Below are positions 57,058 through 64,000 of a DNA stretch of 64,000 nucleotides, in pieces. The notes below the pieces were generated by a model. It ran no database searches, was not told the DNA's origin, and was given only the letters and a program-made list of their open reading frames with translations. The translations under genes and the position numbers were made by a program. The stretch is from Siderastrea radians (lineage: Eukaryota > Cnidaria > Anthozoa > Scleractinia > Rhizangiidae), in the NCBI GenBank assembly GCA_964017195.1, contig OZ024894.1, positions 37,535,865 to 37,599,864 of the forward strand. Reading direction: 5' to 3'. How positions within the stretch are numbered: the stretch's first letter is position 1; every line of letters begins with the position of its first letter.

Positions 57058-57700
57058 CCAGGGGGGTACTCCGGATTTCAAGTAACGGGGATGATCGAAT
57101 GGGGGCAAAAATCAAAACCCCAAAAACCCCCTAGGGCCTCCAAAGAAACCAAAAAATCCGTGGACCAAAAATCCCAAAATCCCATGCCGAATTTTCGAGC
57201 CTCAAAAATTTCCAGAAAGGATTAACCCACAAGTCACAAGCAAAAGATATCAAGAATTCACTACAGCAAAAGGGAATTCCAGTGAGGATAAAGCCGGGTG
57301 ATAAACACGATGGATGAGAAATCAGTTGAATGAATTGAAGCCTTGTGAAATACACCCGGGACACTTTGCGGACTATTGTATAACCGGTTTTATGAAACGG
57401 ATGCACTGTAATGTGACACCATCGTTAAATATAATTAAAACAACCCCAAAACAAGTTTGGTTGTCAGTACTTAATATTCGCAGAACTACGCGGCCAGGAT
57501 ACAAAGGCACTACCACAGTTGTTCAGATTGTTTTGAATACCCAAAAAATCTCTACTTAAATCAAGCCACCCAAAAAAATACTTGCCAAATTTTCCTACCC
57601 AAAAACATCCCGGAATGGAAAATTTCAACCCCCCCCCCAAAAAAAATCCTTCGATTATCACCGTCGCTTAAAATCCGGAGTACCCCCCCCCCCGCCCGGG
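57058..57700. mobile_element. Nested 643-bp TIR element with G/C-run ends
   Basis: Left end cccaggggggtactccggat, right end (reverse complement) cccgggcgggggggggggta then ctccggat. The interior has frequent aaaatccc/gggatttt words. The ends are a common dispersed pattern in cnidarians; no coding frame. It sits inside the 4.5-kb element. Confidence 0.6.
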
Positions 57701-58759
57701 ACCTGCTTGTCAGTGACAAGCCACAACACTTAGAAACTAGGCCAGTTTATTAAATCTGGGTTTATGTTGTTGGTTGTCTTGAGTGTTGGCTTGTGAGAGG
57801 CTTAAGAAGGGCCTGTAGCCGCTGTGTGAAAGCGACAAAACTGAAATATTTTAGTGCATGAAAAATATTACATTCAGAGCTCGAAATTTACGTTTGTTTA
57901 TAATTGTTGAAGCCTAATTTATGCGCCAAACACCCGAGGTTATTGTTAATGCTTAGTGAATGCTATGACTTATAATTCTCAAGTAAACTAACTGAAAGAG
58001 TTAACAACCATCAGAAGATACAAGCTAGTCATAGATATATTGAACAAAATGCAAAATTCTTACCTCTAAATTTCTACGTTGTGCAAATGCTGAACACGCA
58101 ATTGGAATTCCCGTGTGAAGTTGCTCCGTTCTTGGGCGGACATGGATGGTTTATACCACTGTAACTTACCGCTCAAAACAACCTCCACAAGCTCGGAAAA
58201 CCGGCAAAAACACAGCAAACACATAACAGGTAAGGTTCTTCAAACTTTATTTGGATTTTTAGGTATTGTCCTTGGAAAACCGCCGATTATTTTCGATCGA
58301 ATCGCTTTGGTTACCTGTGGTGCAACTGGTCTGCACAGACACGTGAATCAGTGTTTTGTGGGTTGAAACGATCCTCCTTTCATTCTTTGAGCCATTCTTG
58401 AGGCAGTTCTGGATCTTCTGGAAACTTAAAATTACTTACTTTACTCTCATAGCAGCACAAAACACCATGATTTTCCGCTCAAGTCCTTACACTTCGAATC
58501 CCCGCAATTTTCCAGCTCGCCAACAGTGACGTCACTAGTGTTATTTCCGACAATTTACCGACAACTTTCCCGACCGCTCTACGATTATGAAGGCCAAAAA
58601 GTAGCACTTTTCACTTGCCATTATCTCTGCGATCCTAAGTCCAATTGACTTGAAACTTCAGAATATGTTTATTTGATACCAAATCAACACATAACAAGTA
58701 AATTGGATTGAAAGAAAAAATGTCGAAATTTTGGTTTATTTGACCTTTAAAGTTCACAA

Positions 58760-59680
58760 AATGACATTGTAGCGAAACAATGGTATTTCAGATAAAGACA
58801 TAGGCCACTTTTAGTCCCGAATGCCTCTTTCCTTCAGCTAATTCACCAATTAATAATCACGGCTGAATTTTGTTACAGAACCGAGTATCGCCTTTCTCAA
58901 TAAAGCGCCGTCATTCTAGACATTCAGGATCGAGAGAGAGTATTTCAGTAGTTTAAACAACTAGAAATTATTTTTTCAAGTTTTGCAATTTACAAAGCTA
59001 AAGTTACAATAAGCGTAAAAATAAAGGTATAGGCAAGGACAGTATCTAATTCTAAAGATTATTTACTAACCTTCCAATCGTGCCAGGGAGCAGTGGATGA
59101 TAATGTGGATCACCGCAAACGAAACACTGATATATGTCTGATTTCTGTCTGATATTTACCTGGTGATTCATGAAATTTAAAGTAGACAACGCTTGATACT
59201 AACATTTTTTCGTTAAGACCCATGGTTTTTGCCAATCCCAATTATAATCCTCATTTGCGAAAAGTTGCTCACCCTCCCCTCCCTATCCCTCCTCTTCCAT
59301 CTTCAATATGATTATATCAGTCTTTATCCTGATCGATAACCCGCCTTTTCTTCAAACCTTACTCCTTTCACATTTAATGAGTGGGATAAGGTTGTTTTGA
59401 TGTTGTCAGGCTGGTGAGTCCAAAACCTCACTTATACGTAAAAAATTATGTCCCCAATTTTTTTTATACACAATACAAATTGTAATTTTCAGTGGCGTCC
59501 TTTGAAATATTTTGTTGGCATCGATGGAATGTAAATCTGGCTGGCGTGTGGCACCTCAACTTAGAACCTGTTTTTAGTTACTCCTTTCTGGACCTACCTT
59601 ATATGAACCCCATAGTGCTTTTACTTCTCACTCCCGAAAACTACAAGCAATTCCTGAGTTGACTAAACAACAGTGGGTTA
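58760..59680. other. Intron sequence, no gene seen
   Basis: Between the 4.5-kb element and the mucin-like exon at 59686. No repeat or coding signal recognised. Confidence 0.4.
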
Positions 59681-59685
59681 CATAC

Positions 59686-59997
59686 CCAAATTGTTGGGAG
59701 ACCAACACCTGCGTTCCAGAAGGCACTGTTTTGAAAGAAGATGCTTGGAATTATAGGTTTCAGACGTTTGGTTACTCCAGTTTGCTTACAGGCAGCTTTG
59801 ATTGTCACTGTAACTGGTTTGATTCCCTCTTTTAATTCGACTTCACACGACGAATCCAAGATATCCACCTCTGGAGGCGCCGCAAAAGTTATTTTTGGCA
59901 AACCACGAATGGTGCGCCGGACAGGTATTGTTGGTGTTATTGTGATAACATGATTGTCCATGTCACAGGCGTCAAGATTCAGTACAGTAGGGTAAAC
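59686..59997 (-). CDS. Mucin-like gene, first exon in the window
   Basis: 312 bp, ttttcag|GTT … ATTTGG|gtatgt, phase 0-0. Encodes VYPTVLNLDACDMDNHVITI, then VRRTIRGLPKITFAAPPEVD, ILDSSCEVELKEGIKPVTVT and FFQNSAFWNAGVGLPTIW. It is the most 5' exon seen; the protein must begin further right, beyond the repeats at 60.7-63 kb or outside the window. The assembled sixteen exons give about 1054 codons with no frame conflict. The gene is expected to make a secreted or membrane-anchored matrix protein. Identification as the coral mucin-like skeletal matrix protein rests on remembered resemblance of module order and phrases. Confidence 0.8.
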
Positions 59998-59999
59998 CT

Positions 60000-60700
60000 G
60001 AAAACAATATCAAAATAGTGGAAACCTGCTAAACCATTAAGAATAGATTACAGAGACACCCAACAGTTCATTTCGGGAAATATCTGTTCCGAAGGCCTAA
60101 GATCGCCTGAGATTTTCGGATTTAATTAGAGTGAAAGCTAGAGATTTCTTTCGCGAAACATTACGTCAGACTTTTGTAACAAGAGAACTTATTAGTTCCT
60201 GTTGTTTTCATAGGGACAAATATGTCGTTTAGAGTGCAAAATAAGGTCAGCTAGCATTTTTGGAGAGCCATCAGAAGCTCGGAAATTCGGCGAATAAGAT
60301 TATGTCTCCTAAAATTCTCCACGGCCAAAATTTTCAGCTAAAAAAGTCCGAACAGATCAGTCTGTATTAGCTTACACAAATATGCGTTTAAAAAGCTCTG
60401 AAGCAATCTAGCAAAGCAGAAAATAATATTTCAAGTATTTTGCTAAAATGTTCTCGTTGGATCCCCCTTGTTCACAATAGATAATAGATTAAAGACAAAA
60501 GACAATAAGTTTTAGGCTTTATGTTTAATAATGTGTGTAAAGAAGGAAACGTGGCTGATCACCAAAGCTCCCTTGAAACACAAATATGGCGACTTGATTG
60601 AAAGTATATAGCACCATGTAAGCAGCTGTATTGTAAGGACATTTTGCTATATTATCAATGACAAGTTCTTGATTTCAAATCTCAACTTAAAAACAGAAAG
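60000..60700. other. Upstream intron of mucin-like gene, no gene seen
   Basis: No exon or repeat recognised between the exon at 59686 and the (TA)n at 60706. Confidence 0.4.
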
Positions 60701-60703
60701 CAC

Positions 60704-60705
<2 letters not shown>

Positions 60706-60734
<29 letters not shown>

Positions 60735-60982
60735 CTCGTTGAAGGAAAGCGAGGAACTTCTGACGATTAAAAGATATATATATATATATATCTATATAGA
60801 AAACAGTTAATGGTTGCCTCAGGCCAACAAAGAATGCCACTGCGTCAGGAGGATCAAAGATTCACAGTCCAAGCCTCACTGCATGGAATTAAAACTCGTT
60901 GAAGGAAAGCGAGGACGGACAACTTCTGACGATTAAAAAGTTAAAAAAAACAGAAAAACAGGTATATATAAAACAGGTATAT
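60706..60982. repeat. Patchwork of Penelope terminal fragments and (TA)n
   Basis: (TA)n at 60706-60734, a short piece actcgttgaaggaaagcgag (60735 on), (TA)n at 60773-60797, then the fragment cagttaatggttgcctcagg … gacggacaacttctgacgat that also occurs at 31752-31890. It is probably formed by repeated insertion or slippage at TA tracts. Confidence 0.7.
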
Positions 60983-62354
60983 ACTGGACTAAGTATATTG
61001 GATTTCTAGCATTTTGATTGGCTGAACGGAGCTAGGCTATCAGCTCATATACCTGCTGCGACCAAATATGGTCAATAAACACTCAACAACAAAGTGAGCT
61101 GAAAGTTTTTTCCTCGCGAGCAACACGGCAAGAAAAATGGACAACAGAAATCACTTGGCAGCGAATTTAAATTAAGCAGAAATTCCAACAGCGTCACCAA
61201 CAAGCATCACCAACAGCGTCGTCTAATACAAGTCAAAATTGTTTGAAGAAACTGTGCAGAAATAGAAATTCAAGCATTAAGCGTTGTGTTTACAATTAAT
61301 TTCTTTCATCGATCGTCACGTCGGTCTTTGAAATTGAACAAACGGTAGGTTTTATCAGGAAGGCTTTCCACTTCAAAATATCAAGACAAGACACAAAATA
61401 AAACACAGTGAATTGGGGTAGGAGCATTTAATAAAAACTATCACACATTCATAGCGAGTCGATGAGAAGATCGTGAAGCAGTCTAAACAAGTACTAGGAA
61501 AAAAATACAGCTGCAAACTACCAAAAAGAAAGGAAAGGCGAGATTTTTTTCGGCTTGAACACGCAAATTTGACGCTGGTCTACCTGCACTCGTTGTAGCT
61601 CTGTGTTCCAGCAGGTCCAAATGCTCAGATAGAAATCGGATGCCATGTAAACGGAGTTGAATCGCTTTTCCAGTTGTTTGAATGTTGTTTTTACCATTCC
61701 GTCCGCAACCTCTAAACCGAGAACAACTGCATTTTGCGCTTTGCGTTTAACAAACTATGATGGTGAATTCTAATGTTCCTCGCTACAGTAATCTTGCTTC
61801 TGAGATGCATGAAAATTACCTCTTCCAGTTCAAATCTGTTCTGTCTTCAGTTCGATCAAACACGCACATGATGGCTCCGTTGTGCGAACAGATTACAAAC
61901 TTGTTCAGTTTCAACTCCAGCAGCTAGCATGGTGAAATTGTGCAGCTTCGATCCGCTTTGAACGATGATTACAACAATGTTTCAGGAAAAAATCAAACAT
62001 GTACCATATTTCAGAGCCAAAAATTTAAGATTTTTTTCCAAAACTTGTGCCACTGCTCACTTTCGAGCAGTTTTCATTGATTCATTCAGCTTTGCAATGA
62101 AACGCTGCAAAACTTCGCAAGGTTTTGGCGCCTTTTTCGTTCAGTCATGTGATCGACTCTTGTTCCCTTTTTCTTTTCTCATTTTTCCCGTTCTTTCTTG
62201 ATTTTGTTTGTTTAATAGTGGTTAAGTTTTTAATAAAACAATTATTCTACTCGGGCTTGCTGGATATCAAATGATTATAACCAACTCGGCGCTACGCGCC
62301 TCGTTGGTTATCTATCATTCGATATCCAGCGCGCTCTCGTAGAATAATTGTTAA
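60983..62354 (-). mobile_element. 1.4-kb hairpin-ended non-coding element, copy C
   Basis: Inverted relative to copies A and B: starts actggactaagtatattgga and ends with the 120-bp palindrome (62230-62354). More diverged than A and B are from each other. TA-rich sequence lies on both sides. Confidence 0.85.
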
Positions 62355-62374
62355 ATATATATATATATATATAT

Positions 62375-62533
62375 ATACACCCGTTTTCAAAAACATTGCA
62401 ACTTGAAAAATATATATACATATATATATACCTTTTGTTTTCATATTTATTCTTTTGTTTTCGCGTTGTGAAGACAAAAGATGTATATATGTATATATAT
62501 TTTTCAAGTTGCAATGTTTTTGAAAACGGGTGT
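62375..62533. mobile_element. 159-bp fold-back element, second copy
   Basis: Same arms as at 25464-25620, with the internal part (ccttttgttttcatatttat) in the opposite orientation. Embedded in TA repeats. Confidence 0.75.
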
Positions 62534-62537
62534 ATAT

Positions 62538-62593
<56 letters not shown>
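62534..62593. repeat. (TA)n microsatellite
   Basis: TA run with two 'catac' interruptions, next to the start of the right-hand Penelope-like element. Confidence 0.95.
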
Positions 62594-64000
62594 TCGTTGA
62601 AGGAAAGCGAGGACGGACAACTTCTGACGGCTAAAAAGTTACAAAATTTAATAAAAAATAAAAACGTTTCGGTCTTAGCTCGACCTTCATCAGTTGCATG
62701 AAAATTTGAACTTATCAAATCTACCTTAAATAAGATTACAGTACAAAAAAAGACGCAAAATACAATTCAAAGCTATGAGTTACGTAACCGGCGTGATTAT
62801 AACAATACTAAAACGAGGATAAGTGACGCTAATCAAAGACATTCAAAGATAAAACAATATAGTACATCGATTATATAACGAAAAAAGGAAAACTAAACAA
62901 TACTAACAATTAAACGTAATTACAAGGTGTAAATACAAGTATAACACTAAATAAATGAACGATACAGAGCAAAAATTTGAAATATTCTACTATAAAAATA
63001 ATTAAACAAAAGATGACAAATAAGACTAAAAACTAGAAACTACTAATTCAAAAAAAGATGACATTTGCAATGCAGAAAAGGCCATTCCATAGGAAAAGTG
63101 CCGAGTTGTAACTGAGCTTCGAAAACAATTGTTCTCTGTAAAGTCTGAGCTCTTGTTGGAGTAGGTTAACTTTCTCGTGGGAAGCGCGTAGAACCGCATT
63201 GCAGACGCAGTGCAACGGCACTTTTCCTATGGAATGGTCTAAAGAGTCAAAACGCCATTCTACTCCGCACCCTGAAAGAACGGGAAAAGCGCAAGTGGCT
63301 CAAGACTATTCCTCTTGACCCTGGATTGGATTCACCTAGTGCCACGGATAATCCACCTACATCCAGACGCAGTCGACGTTATAATAAGTGTGCTAGGATT
63401 TTTAGGAAACGCCAGCATTTTCGCCAAAGGCGCAGACTACCAAACCCCGACAATACGGAGCAACTACATCAGCTAGACCCTGTCAACCTTTCGAGCATGG
63501 TCATTGGTGCAGATCAAGTCAAATTGCTCAGGAAAGGACCTTCCTTTTGCCCCACACCAAAAGACATCAACTGGCAGAGCGTATATGACGATTTGGAAAT
63601 CTTTGAATCCCGACTACGAACGGCTGCTTTCTTTATTGACGCCAATCCGGATGACGACCTTGTAACTCCCAGCCATTTACCCCGGGTTCCGAAAGAAAAG
63701 AAATGGAGACCTCCTACGTCCAGGTACCCTGAACTTGAACTATTTTTAGCTAATGTACGACGTGATCTCATCAATCCTGAGAACATTAAGCAACCTAGGG
63801 ATAATCTTTCAAAAAAGGAACGGGCTGCGCTTAAGGAACTTAAAAATTCTAAGGTAGTGATTCGTATACAGGACAAAGGCTCCCGATTTGTACTAATTGA
63901 TGATAATGAGTACGAGGAAAAAATGTTTGGTCAGCTTAACAATCAGCTGCACTATAAATCTTTGCAGTCGGATCCTACTTCTAAGCATTTGGCATTAGTA
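62594..64000 (+). mobile_element. 5' part of a second full Penelope-like element
   Basis: Begins with actcgttgaaggaaagcgag … ttcggtcttagctcgacctt, the single-arm form of the palindrome at 31842-32042, followed by about 470 bases of A-rich leader. A 22-base inverted repeat follows (63083-63104 with 63216-63237), then the coding frame. The element continues past the right edge. Confidence 0.7.
63170..64000 (+). CDS. Penelope-like reverse transcriptase, N-terminal part (runs off the edge)
   Basis: Open frame of 277 codons with no stop to the window end. It contains RTLKEREKRKWLKT, GPSFCPTPKDINWQSVYDDL, KKWRPPTSRYPELELFL, NLSKKERAALKELKN and IRIQDKGSRFVLIDDNEYE, the conserved N-terminal (RT0) region of Penelope-type reverse transcriptases. 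The catalytic blocks would lie beyond the edge. The first in-frame Met is at 63498; the frame is open back to 63170 after a TAA, so the true start is uncertain. It is intact as far as visible, unlike the copy at 26 kb. Confidence 0.8.

Larger units (their letters stand above)
54262..58746 (+). mobile_element. 4.5-kb TTAA-flanked TIR element (Kolobok or piggyBac-like)
   Basis: Left end aggtcaaataaacccaaatt, right end (reverse complement) aggtcaaataaaccaaaatt, with TTAA outside both ends (54258-54261, 58747-58750). TTAA duplications are shared by piggyBac and Kolobok elements; the AGG start fits Kolobok better as I remember it. Only a first exon (54589-54708) is recognisable, so this is a defective or non-autonomous copy. 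It also contains a nested 640-bp element at 57058-57700. Confidence 0.65.

Noticed and set aside
58115..58366. 83-codon frame inside the 4.5-kb element as the next exon of the PYQFE gene
   Set aside because: No compatible acceptor or recognisable domain; it lies next to the right end with no supporting motif.
63514..63876. Minus-strand 120-codon frame at the right edge
   Set aside because: It is antisense to the clear Penelope reverse-transcriptase frame.

Overview
The window looks like a piece of an anthozoan genome, most likely a stony coral. It is AT-rich and intron-rich, its genes are widely spaced, and it is full of transposable elements of types common in cnidarians. The best gene is a multi-exon EGF/VWD-like extracellular protein that resembles the mucin-like skeletal matrix protein described from corals. 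I recognised that family from memory and not from a search. I see no rRNA, tRNA, CRISPR array or prokaryotic operon.

Layout. Positions 1-3200 hold sparse exon-like segments, including a possible two-exon 3' end of a plus-strand gene (1316-1596, 2177-2332). A Crypton-type tyrosine recombinase gene on the minus strand is split in two. Its N-terminal half lies at 35194-35786 and its C-terminal half at 3220-4270, the latter ending in an out-of-frame Myb/SANT-like domain. Between the halves sits a 30.9-kb block (4277-35193) bounded by inverted repeats of about 1.02 kb, with a TTAA at each outer edge. The block is therefore best read as an insertion into the Crypton gene.

Inside the block, from left to right, are: a 15.8-kb satellite array (5671-21476) of eleven ~1.3-kb monomers, mostly arranged as a 2899-bp short/long dimer; an orphan exon; a frameshifted fragment of a cnidarian-expanded gene family; a Penelope-like retroelement (reverse transcriptase plus GIY-YIG endonuclease) with an inverted partial copy of its 3' end; and hairpin-ended elements embedded in (TA)n tracts.

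Positions 36.9-60.0 kb carry sixteen minus-strand coding exons of the mucin-like gene. Splice phases agree at every junction. From N to C the exons encode a unique region, a VWD-like domain, Cys-rich modules, an Ig/cadherin-like segment and a run of EGF modules. Two EGF exons were doubled by a 1255-bp tandem duplication. The introns hold TIR elements, a decayed Penelope-like fragment and simple repeats. Both gene ends are missing: the 3' side runs into the split Crypton locus, and the 5' side lies beyond the repeats.

Positions 60.7-64.0 kb hold another copy of the hairpin-ended 1.4-kb element and the 5' part of a second Penelope-like element whose reverse-transcriptase frame runs off the right edge.

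Apart from the mucin-like gene, nearly all recognisable coding sequence is mobile-element protein, mostly broken. The points most worth following are the 31-kb inverted-repeat block with its higher-order satellite, the recombinase-Myb fusion, a dense GGAAC/GTTCC tract at 36.2-36.7 kb, and a motif shared by the ends of several Penelope-like elements.
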